64,000 nt of DNA from NCBI RefSeq assembly GCF_043641555.1, contig NZ_JBHZRJ010000002.1, forward strand, positions 496,001-560,000. The letters are read 5' to 3'. The stretch is from Saccharospirillum alexandrii_A. Lineage in GTDB: Bacteria; Pseudomonadota; Gammaproteobacteria; Pseudomonadales; Natronospirillaceae. Positions 26,483 to 35,675 of the stretch are shown in pieces. Made by a program: the position numbers and the translations under genes. Below the pieces are notes generated by a model that did no database searches, was not told the DNA's origin, and saw only the letters and a program-made list of their open reading frames with translations. Every line of letters starts with the position of its first letter. The stretch's first letter is position 1.

Positions 26483-29400
26483 CTACCGCAACAAAGACGC
26501 CAGTAAAGCCCGCAATTGCAGCGGCCGCACCGGCTTTTTCAGTAATCGATAGCCCCGCTTCTCGATCGCCTGGCGCACCTCTTCCGTGTAATCCGCGGTG
26601 ATCATGATTACCGGCACGTCGGCCAGACCCTGATTGTGCCAGGCTTCCAGCACGCTTAACCCGGTTAGGGTCTGGTCCAGATGGTAATCCATCACGATCA
26701 GGTCCGGTTTCTGTTCGCGGGCCATGTCCCAGGCCTGTTCCGGCTGGCTGGCCACCGAAACACTGAACCCCCACTCGGCCAGCAGACTGTTCATGCCTTC
26801 TACAATCTGCACTTCATTATCGACACAGAGAATGTGATACCCCTGGTGGGAACCAGCCGCCGGCACTGCTAATTTACCCGTCGCTATGCCGGCAGAAGCC
26901 AGCGGCAATTCAATGCCGAACATACTGCCCCGCCCCAGCTCACTGCGCACCCTGACCGTGTGTTCGAGTAGCACCGACAAACGCCGAACGATGGCCAGGC
27001 CCAACCCCAGGCCGCGCTCTTCACTCTGGGTATCTGGCAGGCGATGAAACTCCTCGAACACCTCCGATTGTTGCTTCTCTGTCAGGCCCGGCCCGGTGTC
27101 CCAAACCTCAATGCGACAGTGGACTCCGTACCGCCTAACGCCCAACGTTACGCGGCCACGCTGGCTGTAGCGCAAGGCGTTGCTGAGCAGATTTTGCAGC
27201 ATGCGCCGCAACAGCCGGGCGTCGCTATATACCCAAAGCGTGGTTCTGACAAAGGTCAGATGAATGCCCCGGTCTCGCGCCAGCACGTCAAACTCCTCGT
27301 GAAGCGAGGCCAGCACGCTGGCCAGCGAAATGGTTTCCGGGTTCGGATGAATGATGTGTGAATCCAGCTTGGAAATTTCCAGCAATTCGCCCAGCAAGTT
27401 GTCGGCCGAGTGAAGAGAACGCTCGATCTGCTCGGCCAGGCCGAGCAGTTCCGGCGTCTGATCCAGGCGTCGCAGCTTGGCTTGCAGGCTCGCGGCAAAC
27501 AGGGCTGCTGAATTCAGCGGCTGCACCAGATCGTGCCCGGCGGCGGCCAGGAACCGGGTTTTATTGGTGTTGGCTTTTTCAAGTTCGGTGTTGGTCAGCT
27601 GCAGTGCCTCGGTACGTTCAGAGACTTTTTCTTCCAGCATATCGTTGCTGCGGCGCAGTTGATCTTCAATACGGCGGCGGTCGGTAATGTCCGAATACAC
27701 CGTGATGTAACCCCCGTCTGGCATCGGGTTTCCCTGAATTTCCAGGTAACTCCCATCTGGCCGCTTGCGCTCGATCCGATAGGACGATCCTGCCTTAAGG
27801 TGGCCCAGACGGCGCTCTACCAAGTCACCAGGGTCCCCGTCGCCCAGTTCGCCTTTCATAGCGTTGTGCCGAAGCAGCGCCTCTACTGGTTGCCCTGCCT
27901 GCAGCATGCCCTCCGGGTAGCGAAACATACGCTGATACTCCTGGTTCCAGGCAACGATGTTCAAATCACGATCGACAATGCTGATGCCCTGGCTGATCGA
28001 CTGCAACGCCGAGTTGAGCAAATCACGGTTGAACTTAAGCACCTGGGAGGCTTCATCGACCATGGTCGACAAATGGCGCCACTGCCCGGTCATGGGTTGG
28101 TCGAAGCGTTCAAACAACAACCGGGTAGCGGGTGCACCCAATACCGATGACAGCGAACGTTCGGCCTGGTACAACAAATCGTCATCGGCGGTATGATCGG
28201 TCAGCAAACGACCATTGAGCGGATTGGTGTAGCGCGAGAACAACCGGTTCAGTTTATCGGCGCCAATAAAGCGCCCCAGCAACAGGTGCAGATCACCAAT
28301 CGACACAGTTCGACTGGCGTTTTGCAGTAAGCCCGAATCGGACCGGTTGGCGTGCACGAACAGCGAGGCCTGCATCCGGTCTTTCAGGGTTTCCCGTCCA
28401 AAGGCAGAGCCGAGCAGCAACCCAAGAACGTTCAACGCCAGGCTCCAGGCGGTGCCGTGCACGATGGGGTCGAGCCCCTCAACACCCATCAATGCCTGAG
28501 GCCGCAGAAAGCTCAGGCCAAACAGGCCGTTCATCAGGGTATCGGGCATCAAACCAGCGCGAATCAGCAACGGAATCAACAAGGTATAGAACCAGACCGC
28601 CGACCCAAGCCCCAGCCCCCAGAGCACGCCTTTACGGTTCATCGCTGTCCAGTACAGGCCCAGAAATAACGCCGGTGCAAACTGGGCTACCGCAACAAAG
28701 GAGACCAGACCAATCGCCACCAACCCTTCAAAGGCAACGATCAGCCGGTAATAGAAAAAGGCGGCAAGCACGATGAGCATGATGCCCAAACGACGCAACC
28801 AGACGACCCGGCGGCCAAGATTGGGCGCATCGGCAGACCACCAGCCAAGTCGAATCAACCCGGGCAGGAGAATTTCGTTCGAGAGCATGGTACTGAGCGC
28901 AATGTTGGCCACAATCACCATCGACGTCGCTGCCGACAAACCGCCGATAAAGGCCAGCACCACCAGATCATCCCGCCCCATCATCATTGGCAGAATCAGC
29001 GTCATGTATTCCAGTTGCTCGGGGTTGGTCGAAAAGTACTCGTAGCCCACCAGCACCATAGGCAACACAAAGAGGTTAATCAGCACCAGATAGAGCGGGA
29101 AAATCCAGCGCGCCATGCGCAGGTCGCGCTGATCACGGTACTCAACCACGGCCACGTGAAACTGCCGGGGCAAGGCAATAATGGCTACCACGCCCAGCAT
29201 CACCTGGGTCGTGTAAATATATGGACTGCTGAAATCGGTCATGATCGACCAGATCTCAGGGGTGTTTACGGCCGTTTTAACCACCTCGGCAAAACCACCG
29301 CCCACGGCATAAACCGCCCAGTACCCCAGCACCAGAAAGGCAAACAGCTTGACCACCGATTCAAACGCAATGGCCAGCATCATGCCCGGGTGGTGCTCAG

Positions 29401-29935
29401 AGGTATCGAGATGGCGGGTACCAAACAACAGAGTAAACAGACCAAGAATCAGCGACACGTATAGCGCCGAGTCGTTGTACCAGAACTCGCCTGCCGTCAC
29501 CGACGGCGCAACCACACTGAAACTCACCGAGATGGCTTTTAACTGCAATGCCACGTACGGCACGATACCGATGAGGGAAATCAGCGCAACAAACACCGCC
29601 ACCGCCCGGCTGTGACCAAAACGGCTGGCAATAAAATCGGCGATGGTGGTCACGTTCTCGCGCTTGGCGACCTGCACCACTTTCAGCAGAAAGGCGTATC
29701 CCACCAGAAACAGCAGAATGGCCCCGACATGCGACGGTGCAAAGGCCCAGCCATACTCAGCGAATTGCCGCGTAGCACCGTAGAAAGTCCAACTGGTGCA
29801 ATACACCGCCAGTGACAGGCTGTATACCCAGGGTTGCCAGCGACGGGCGACCGGATGCCGGTCACCATAGAGCGCGATGACGAACAACAGGATGACGTAG
29901 AGCAGCGAAATGAGGATGAAAAACGTCGGTGACAT
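26483..29935 (-). CDS. crbS: Sodium-solute-symporter-fused hybrid histidine kinase, CrbS/MxtR type
   Basis: 1150 aa. Residues 1-510: about 13 transmembrane helices of the SSS (PutP-like) family, including the conserved YCTSWTFYGATRQFAEYG region. Linker with STAC-like segment about 520-580; PAS about 640-750; HisKA with phosphoacceptor H801 in LAAAGHDLVQPLNSA; HATPase with N-box LQNLLSNALRYS (913-924) and G-boxes DTGPGL, GLGLGLAIV; C-terminal receiver about 1034-1150 with D1083 in LIVMDYHLDQ. This exact architecture marks CrbS/MxtR sensors of the acetate switch. It pairs with the convergent LuxR regulator. An acyl-CoA ligase lies upstream on the same strand. Confidence 0.87.
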   Translation of the reverse strand: MSPTFFILISLLYVILLFVIALYGDRHPVARRWQPWVYSLSLAVYCTSWTFYGATRQFAEYGWAFAPSHVGAILLFLVGYAFLLKVVQVAKRENVTTIADFIASRFGHSRAVAVFVALISLIGIVPYVALQLKAISVSFSVVAPSVTAGEFWYNDSALYVSLILGLFTLLFGTRHLDTSEHHPGMMLAIAFESVVKLFAFLVLGYWAVYAVGGGFAEVVKTAVNTPEIWSIMTDFSSPYIYTTQVMLGVVAIIALPRQFHVAVVEYRDQRDLRMARWIFPLYLVLINLFVLPMVLVGYEYFSTNPEQLEYMTLILPMMMGRDDLVVLAFIGGLSAATSMVIVANIALSTMLSNEILLPGLIRLGWWSADAPNLGRRVVWLRRLGIMLIVLAAFFYYRLIVAFEGLVAIGLVSFVAVAQFAPALFLGLYWTAMNRKGVLWGLGLGSAVWFYTLLIPLLIRAGLMPDTLMNGLFGLSFLRPQALMGVEGLDPIVHGTAWSLALNVLGLLLGSAFGRETLKDRMQASLFVHANRSDSGLLQNASRTVSIGDLHLLLGRFIGADKLNRLFSRYTNPLNGRLLTDHTADDDLLYQAERSLSSVLGAPATRLLFERFDQPMTGQWRHLSTMVDEASQVLKFNRDLLNSALQSISQGISIVDRDLNIVAWNQEYQRMFRYPEGMLQAGQPVEALLRHNAMKGELGDGDPGDLVERRLGHLKAGSSYRIERKRPDGSYLEIQGNPMPDGGYITVYSDITDRRRIEDQLRRSNDMLEEKVSERTEALQLTNTELEKANTNKTRFLAAAGHDLVQPLNSAALFAASLQAKLRRLDQTPELLGLAEQIERSLHSADNLLGELLEISKLDSHIIHPNPETISLASVLASLHEEFDVLARDRGIHLTFVRTTLWVYSDARLLRRMLQNLLSNALRYSQRGRVTLGVRRYGVHCRIEVWDTGPGLTEKQQSEVFEEFHRLPDTQSEERGLGLGLAIVRRLSVLLEHTVRVRSELGRGSMFGIELPLASAGIATGKLAVPAAGSHQGYHILCVDNEVQIVEGMNSLLAEWGFSVSVASQPEQAWDMAREQKPDLIVMDYHLDQTLTGLSVLEAWHNQGLADVPVIMITADYTEEVRQAIEKRGYRLLKKPVRPLQLRALLASLLR

Positions 29936-30020
29936 CCGGGGATGGGTCCTTTGTCAGTCAATAACTAAGCCTAGGAATCGAGACTGATTGGGATTAATTC
30001 TGACTTGCGCCACCTGGCTA

Positions 30021-30147
30021 GTGACGGCTGCCGGGTTGCTCTGTCTGGGGAGGTCCGCAGCAAGGATGCTGCGGTCCAGGCCCCATGGACGGGTTGAGTG
30101 GGCGGCACCCCGCCCGGCCCCAGACAGAGCAACCCGGTGGCCAGCAC
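30021..30147 (+). repeat. 127-bp dispersed palindromic element, copy 1
   Basis: Contains a perfect 20-bp inverted repeat (30031-30050 with 30118-30137) starting CCGGGTTGCTC, extended outward by imperfect arms. The inside carries two further hairpins: CCGCAGCA-AGGA-TGCTGCGG (30055-30074) and GGGCGG-CACC-CCGCCC (30100-30115). A second copy of exactly the same length lies inverted at 42164-42290. It sits between the acyl-CoA ligase stop and the crbS start. Short frames inside are not credible genes. Confidence 0.85.
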
Positions 30148-30175
30148 GACGTGCAGCCTCAAGGTCAACCCGCGC

Positions 30176-31807
30176 TCAGGCTTTGTCTCGCTCCAGCAGA
30201 TAATCCCGGTAGTCGTCGCGAATGTCTACCTTGCGCAGTTTGCCGGTGCCGGTATGCGGCAGACTGTCGACCTGGATGATGGCATCTGGCAGCCACCATT
30301 TGGCGACACGTTCGGCCAGAATCTTACGCAGACGAGCCTCATCAAGAGTTTTACCCGCCCGAATGGTCACCAGCATTAGCGGGCGTTCATCCCATTTCGG
30401 ATGGACGGCGCCAATCACGCAAGCCTCGTTAATGGCGTCGTCATGTAATGCTGCATTTTCCAGCTCCACCGAGCTGATCCACTCACCGCCGGATTTGATC
30501 ACATCCTTGCTGCGATCCACCACACGTAAATAGCCCTGGGAGTTGATGACGGCCACATCACCGGTATCGAACCAGCCGTCGATGAACTTGTCTTTGCCCT
30601 CGCCCTTGAAATATTGAGCCAGCACCCAGGGACCACGGCAGCGCAGGTTACCACGGGTACGACCGTCGTGTGGCAAGGGTCGGCCGGCTTCATCGAATAT
30701 CTCGATTTCGACGCCCAGCATCGGCCGGCCCGCTGAGCTTTGCAGTTCATAGCGCTGCTCGTCTGACATGGCGTCCATCTGCGGTGTTCGGTTGGCAGCA
30801 GTCGCCAGCGGACTGGTCTCGGTCATGCCCCAGATGCCCATCCAGTAGACGTTATACAGCTTGTCGTAAATCTCGACCAGGCTCAGCGGTGAAGCCGCCC
30901 CGCCCACGCCGATCACCTCAAGTGAATCGATCTTCTTGCCACTTTGTTGCAGGTAGTTGTGCAGGTTCAACCAGACCGTGGGTACCGCAAAGGCCTGATT
31001 GACCGACTCTTCCTCTATCAACGCCTGCAGGCTTTCACCATCGAGATTGCCGCCCGGCAATACCAGCCTGGCCCCATACAAGGGTGCTGAAAACGGGACG
31101 CCCCAGGCGCAGACGTGGTACATGGGAACCACCGGCATCGCGACTGAGCGTTCCGAGAAATCAAGATATTGACTGGAACCGCTCATCATCGCATGCAACA
31201 CCGTCGACCCCTGCTCGTACATCACGCCCTTGGGGTTTCCGGTGGTGCCACTGGTGTAGCACAGGCCGCAGGGTGCGTCTGAAGGCAGGCGCGGCCAGTG
31301 AAAGTCGGTAGGCAACTGAGCCAGCAAATGCTCGTAGTTATCGAGGGTCAACACCCCGGATTGGGGCATCTTGTCTTCATCGCACAGTACGACAAACCGC
31401 TCTACGCCACGAATCTGGTCGGCGACCTCTTCCAGCAAAGGCAGGAATTCCGGATCAAAAAAGATCCAGCGATCCTCTGCGTGGTTGATGATGTATTGCA
31501 GCTGTTCACTGAATAACCGCGCATTAAGGGTGTGCACGACCGCGCCCATGCCGGAAATACCGAAATACAGTTCCAGGTGGCGGTAATGGTTTACGGCCAG
31601 CGTGGCCACCCGGTCGCCACTTTGAATACCGGAACGGGCCAGCAAATGGGCAACCTGGGCTGAACGCTTAAGCGCATCCCGGTACTGGTAACGGTGCCGG
31701 CTCCCATCCGACATCGCCGAAACGATACTTTGCTCCGGATAGCGCTGTGCTGCATTGCGCAATATATCGCTGGTGTTCAGCGGGTGAATCATCATGTTGC
31801 CAGCCAT
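30176..31807 (-). CDS. Acyl-CoA ligase (ANL superfamily, medium/long-chain type)
   Basis: 543 aa from the ATG at 31807, with AGGAG 7-8 bp upstream; the frame extends to 31888 but without a ribosome site. Activates a carboxylic acid with ATP and CoA. Phosphate loop YTSGTTGNPKG near residue 190, A5-type WGMTETSPL, A7 GWFDTGDVA, and the C-terminal catalytic lysine in HTGTGKLRK near 522. Resembles fatty-acid ligases of the AlkK type. Placed 134 bp after the hydrolase of the Liv-type cluster, so it may be the last enzyme of that regulon, or a CrbSR target. Exact substrate unknown. Confidence 0.88.
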   Translation of the reverse strand: MAGNMMIHPLNTSDILRNAAQRYPEQSIVSAMSDGSRHRYQYRDALKRSAQVAHLLARSGIQSGDRVATLAVNHYRHLELYFGISGMGAVVHTLNARLFSEQLQYIINHAEDRWIFFDPEFLPLLEEVADQIRGVERFVVLCDEDKMPQSGVLTLDNYEHLLAQLPTDFHWPRLPSDAPCGLCYTSGTTGNPKGVMYEQGSTVLHAMMSGSSQYLDFSERSVAMPVVPMYHVCAWGVPFSAPLYGARLVLPGGNLDGESLQALIEEESVNQAFAVPTVWLNLHNYLQQSGKKIDSLEVIGVGGAASPLSLVEIYDKLYNVYWMGIWGMTETSPLATAANRTPQMDAMSDEQRYELQSSAGRPMLGVEIEIFDEAGRPLPHDGRTRGNLRCRGPWVLAQYFKGEGKDKFIDGWFDTGDVAVINSQGYLRVVDRSKDVIKSGGEWISSVELENAALHDDAINEACVIGAVHPKWDERPLMLVTIRAGKTLDEARLRKILAERVAKWWLPDAIIQVDSLPHTGTGKLRKVDIRDDYRDYLLERDKA

Positions 31808-31941
31808 CCCAGGTCTCCTGTTGACAGCAATATCGGGTTTCGAACCTGCCCGGTCGGGCGAGGCTTTTAACCAGTAAATGAATTGCAACCAGTGTAATGA
31901 GCAGGACCGATCAGACCTATCGGTGAATAGTAGGAGGCGTT

Positions 31942-32793
31942 CTATTCCTGCAGCGCAGTTTTATTCAGAAAGCTCAACAGTGGTACCAGATGTTCGTTCA
32001 GATGTAAGCCCGGCGCATGGCCACACCCCGCTATTTGAACAACCTTTAGCGAGGAAGCCCGGCTTTGCATTCGCGCCACAATATTATCGGTCAGTACATC
32101 CGACTCTCCTCCCTGGACAACCAGAATGGGGCACTGGATAGACGAAAATGCGGACCATAAATCCAGCGGCGGTGCCGACTCATCGAAGGCACCAATGATG
32201 TCCGGGTCGTAGTGTGGCGCGAAACGACCGTCTGGTAGACGGCGACTGCCGTCCACGGCCATCTGGTGCCAGCTCTGATCGTCTCGCGGACCAAAGGGCG
32301 CATACAGCTCGCGGATGCGTTGCTCAAACGCGGACAGGCTGGAATAGCATTCTGGGTTGCGAACGTAGTCGACGATCCGCCGCAGCGCCGCTGTAGGCAA
32401 TTCCGGTCCAATGTCGTTCAACACCAGCCGGTCCAGGCGACCGGCAAGTGCGTTGCTGGCCAGCACGATGCCCAATAACCCCCCCATACTGGTGCCCACC
32501 CACTGCAATCGATCGACCCGATAATGATCAAGCAGCGCCAGTGCCTGGTCCGCATAAACCGGCAGCTGGTATTCACGCGCTGGATCCTCAGCCCACTGAG
32601 ACAACCCCCGGCCCGGCGTATCCGGGGCCAGAACCTGAAAGCCCTGGGCAGCCAGCGCCTCGCCCAGCGGTTCAAAGTCAGCCCCGTTTCGGGCGAGCCC
32701 GTGCCAGCACATCACGGTACTGGCCGCGCCCCGATTCCAGACCCGAACGTGCAATTCGCGGTTGTGTACCATCACCAGATCCCGCTCCATCAT
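31942..32793 (-). CDS. Alpha/beta hydrolase
   Basis: 283 aa from the ATG at 32793 (overlaps the LivM-type stop as ATGA); longer upstream frame rejected. Nucleophile elbow GTSMGG with Ser near residue 110, oxyanion HGLARNG near 30, acid in ILVVQGGESDVLTD and catalytic His in GCGHAPGLH. No signal peptide, so cytoplasmic. Cotranscribed with the ABC importer; it may open an ester or lactone of the imported acid, or a ring-cleavage product (inference). Confidence 0.85.
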   Translation of the reverse strand: MMERDLVMVHNRELHVRVWNRGAASTVMCWHGLARNGADFEPLGEALAAQGFQVLAPDTPGRGLSQWAEDPAREYQLPVYADQALALLDHYRVDRLQWVGTSMGGLLGIVLASNALAGRLDRLVLNDIGPELPTAALRRIVDYVRNPECYSSLSAFEQRIRELYAPFGPRDDQSWHQMAVDGSRRLPDGRFAPHYDPDIIGAFDESAPPLDLWSAFSSIQCPILVVQGGESDVLTDNIVARMQSRASSLKVVQIAGCGHAPGLHLNEHLVPLLSFLNKTALQE

Positions 32794-33869
32794 GGCCGAA
32801 CCTCCGCTTCCGCTGCCCGGGCACGACTGAACCGGCCAACGATGCCCTGCGGGAAGAAATAAACACTTGCGATAAACAACAGACCCAGCCACAACAACCA
32901 GCGGTTGGGATCAAACAGGTTGGCCAGTATGGGCCAGCTACCCAGGGCTTCCTGTGTCGAGCCCATCAGCGTCTGCAGGTACATCTGCGCCAGTAACAAC
33001 ACAGTTGCGCCGATAATGGCGCCATACAGAGTTCCCATTCCGCCGATCACCACCATCAGCAGCACATCGATCATGATATCGAGCGACAGCACTGAATCCG
33101 GCCCGGTGTATCGCAGCCAGATGGCCATCAACACACCGGCCAGGGTGGCGAAAGCCGCACTCAGCAAGGTGGCGGTAGTGCGGTAAACCAGGGTGTTGTA
33201 GCCGATGGCTTCAGCCCGGAAATCATTCTCGCGCAGTGCCTTGAGCACCCGCCCGAAAGGTGAGGCGACGATGCGCACCATCACCAGAAACAGCAGAATG
33301 GCGACAAATACGACGGTGTAGAAATTAAACAGTTTCCCCGTCAGGCGCACGCCAAACAGCGGTTCATCGAAGGGCCTGAATGCGGGTGTCAGAATCCGGG
33401 GCAACCGATAGGTCAGCCCGTCCTCACCCCCGGTAAGATGGTAGAACTGAGACACCAGTACCGTCGCGGCACTGGCCACCGCCAGGGTGATCATCGCGTA
33501 GAAAATGGTTTTTACCCGCAGGGACACCAGTCCCATCACAAAGGCGACGATAAGTGATACCGACAGACCGGCCACGATGGCGATAGCCAGTACGCCGAAT
33601 CCGGGTGCAAACTGGTCAAAGGCAATGGCCACCGAATAGGCGCCAATACCAAAGAACAATGCATGGGCAAAACTGACCACGCCAGTGTATCCAAGCAGCA
33701 AGTCGTATGACGCTGCCAGCACGATGAAAATACTCAGTCGGGCGGCGGTATCCAGCGCTCGCGTGCCTTCAAACAGCCAGGGTGTCAGTACAATGCCGAC
33801 GACGATAATGAGCAGTAAACCGCGAATCCAGCGATTGGATGGCAGCGTATCCCGCAGAGCCTGAAACAT
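32790..33869 (-). CDS. Branched-chain-type ABC transporter permease (LivM-like)
   Basis: 359 aa, about 9-10 transmembrane helices. Family segments include AASYDLLLGYTGVVSFAHAL near residue 52 and the EAA-type cytoplasmic loop FGRVLKALRENDFRAEAIGY. Long charged N-terminus and a C-terminal tail ending SRARAAEAEVRP. Forms the membrane channel with the LivH-like protein, whose gene ends 1 bp upstream. Strong AAGGAGG site. Substrate class cannot be read from sequence. Confidence 0.92.
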   Translation of the reverse strand: MFQALRDTLPSNRWIRGLLLIIVVGIVLTPWLFEGTRALDTAARLSIFIVLAASYDLLLGYTGVVSFAHALFFGIGAYSVAIAFDQFAPGFGVLAIAIVAGLSVSLIVAFVMGLVSLRVKTIFYAMITLAVASAATVLVSQFYHLTGGEDGLTYRLPRILTPAFRPFDEPLFGVRLTGKLFNFYTVVFVAILLFLVMVRIVASPFGRVLKALRENDFRAEAIGYNTLVYRTTATLLSAAFATLAGVLMAIWLRYTGPDSVLSLDIMIDVLLMVVIGGMGTLYGAIIGATVLLLAQMYLQTLMGSTQEALGSWPILANLFDPNRWLLWLGLLFIASVYFFPQGIVGRFSRARAAEAEVRP

Positions 33870-33870
33870 C

Positions 33871-34926
33871 TTATTTCCCTCCTTCAGAGACGGGCACCAG
33901 CCCCTGGGGCCGCCACAGCAATACCACCACCATCAGGCCGATGGTCGACACCAGCGCCAGTTTGGGTGCCAGGAAGCCGATGTAGTTACTCAACAATCCA
34001 ACCATTAAGGCCGCAATAAAACAGCCTTCTATCGACCCCAAACCACCGATAATGGCGACGATAAACACCGTGATCATCAGGCTCTGACCCAGATGGGGCG
34101 TGATCACCTCGTCGTACACACCCCACATGATGCCGCCGAGCGCCGCCAGCGCAGAGCCGGCCATAAACACCAACACAAACAAGCGACGTACGTTGTAGCC
34201 AAAACTTTCAACCATTTCCCGGTTCTCAACACCGGCGCGAATCAACAGGCCCAGACGGGTTTTCTTGAATATCAGCAGCAGTCCGATGAACAGTAACCCG
34301 CCCAGCACAACGGCCAGCAACCGGTACTTTTCAAAGACCAGACCGCCCCACTGCACACCGCCCTGAAACGCCGGCGGTTTCAACATGGGGATGTCATGCC
34401 CGCCCCAGAACACATAGATCAGTTGCTCAGCGACAATCAGGCCGCCCATGGTGATCAGGATCTGCATCAAATGGTCACCATAGACGCGTCGCACCAGAAT
34501 GCGTTCAAACAGCCAGGACATCAGCGCCGCGGCTGACATCGCAACGATCGCCGCCGCGCCAAAGGCGCCGAGGTTCAACCAGAGTGATTCAGACAACCGC
34601 CAGCCATCCATACTGAGCATCACACTGAAACCACAGAAAGCGCCCAGCGAAATAAACGCGCCATGGCCAAAGTTCAGTACGTCCATCAGACCGAATACCA
34701 GAGTAAAGCCCGAGGTCATGATGAACAGCATCATGCCCATGGCCAGCCCGGCCAGCGTCAACGTTAGCCAGGCATTCAAGTCGCCAATTAACACCGCGGC
34801 CACCAGCGCCACCAGCGGTACCAGAGCGGCGGCCTGTACATCGCGACGCTGGCGCCAGTGGGTTCTGGGTTTGAGCGGCCCGGTTGGCGCTGCTTCGGGT
34901 GTGTCACTCGAACGATAGGCAGTCAT
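33871..34926 (-). CDS. Branched-chain-type ABC transporter permease (LivH-like)
   Basis: 351 aa from the ATG at 34926, in ATGA overlap with the LivF-type stop. About 8 transmembrane helices after a polar N-terminus of roughly 35 residues; typical SGFTLVFGLMDVLNFGHGAF near residue 85 and the cytoplasmic loop GLLIRAGVENREMVESFGYN. Second half of the importer channel. Confidence 0.92.
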   Translation of the reverse strand: MTAYRSSDTPEAAPTGPLKPRTHWRQRRDVQAAALVPLVALVAAVLIGDLNAWLTLTLAGLAMGMMLFIMTSGFTLVFGLMDVLNFGHGAFISLGAFCGFSVMLSMDGWRLSESLWLNLGAFGAAAIVAMSAAALMSWLFERILVRRVYGDHLMQILITMGGLIVAEQLIYVFWGGHDIPMLKPPAFQGGVQWGGLVFEKYRLLAVVLGGLLFIGLLLIFKKTRLGLLIRAGVENREMVESFGYNVRRLFVLVFMAGSALAALGGIMWGVYDEVITPHLGQSLMITVFIVAIIGGLGSIEGCFIAALMVGLLSNYIGFLAPKLALVSTIGLMVVVLLWRPQGLVPVSEGGK

Positions 34927-35675
34927 ACGCTGGCCTCCATGGATAGACCCAGCCATTCGGTCTGGCGTTTTGAATCGGCCGCAAAATCAGCCATGCTGCC
35001 CTCATGCAGGGTACGCCCGTCTTCCATCACCACCAGATGATCGCCCAGCCGCTGCGCCATGTGCAGATTTTGCTCGACCATCAATATGGTGGTTTGCTCT
35101 GACTTCAGGGCTTCAAATGCCCGGATCAGATTTTGGATAATGGCGGGCGCCAACCCTTTGCTCGGTTCGTCGACCAGCAACAGGTCGCAGGGTTCAATCA
35201 CCGCCCGGGCAATGGCGAGCATTTGTTTTTGCCCGCCCGACAGATGCCCGGCCGGCCAGTGCCAGAAAGTGTGTAGCGCCGGAAACAATTGCAGAATCCA
35301 ATCCAGTCGTTCCCCTTCGAGCGGCTGACTGCGACAGGCGATGCGCAGATTCTCACCAACGCTCAGGCTGGCGAAGATGCCCATGTTCTCAGGCACGTAA
35401 TGCAGACCCTTGCGCGCAATGTTCATGGTGCTCAGGTTTTCAATACCGGTTCCGTTCAGTTCAATTGAGCCACGGCTCGCCTGCCACAGCCCCATGATGG
35501 TTCTCAGCGTCGAGGTTTTACCGACACCGTTGCGACCCAGCAACATGGTCACCTGATGGCGAGGTACCGAAAACGAAACACCTTCCAGAATGTGATAGCC
35601 ATCGACCTCGGTATGCACCTCGTTCAGCCTAAGCATGGGCGCACCCTGAGTACCGTCGTATATGTCAGTCATCAT
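34923..35675 (-). CDS. ABC transporter ATP-binding protein (LivF-like)
   Basis: 250 aa. Walker A GRNGVGKTS near residue 48, signature LSGGQKQMLAIARAV, Walker B LLLVDEPSKGLAP, and H-loop region TTILMVEQN. The ATG overlaps the LivG-type stop by 4 bp. Second ATPase of the importer. Confidence 0.93.
   Translation of the reverse strand: MMTDIYDGTQGAPMLRLNEVHTEVDGYHILEGVSFSVPRHQVTMLLGRNGVGKTSTLRTIMGLWQASRGSIELNGTGIENLSTMNIARKGLHYVPENMGIFASLSVGENLRIACRSQPLEGERLDWILQLFPALHTFWHWPAGHLSGGQKQMLAIARAVIEPCDLLLVDEPSKGLAPAIIQNLIRAFEALKSEQTTILMVEQNLHMAQRLGDHLVVMEDGRTLHEGSMADFAADSKRQTEWLGLSMEASV

Noticed and set aside
29971..30279. Several overlapping short frames inside element copy 1
   Set aside because: They occur on both strands of a palindromic repeat and reappear in copy 2 only because the DNA is repeated; no ribosome sites.
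31906..31924. Terminator between the hydrolase and acyl-CoA ligase genes
   Set aside because: ACCGAT-N7-ATCGGT is only 6 bp, AT-containing and has no T-run; too weak to call.
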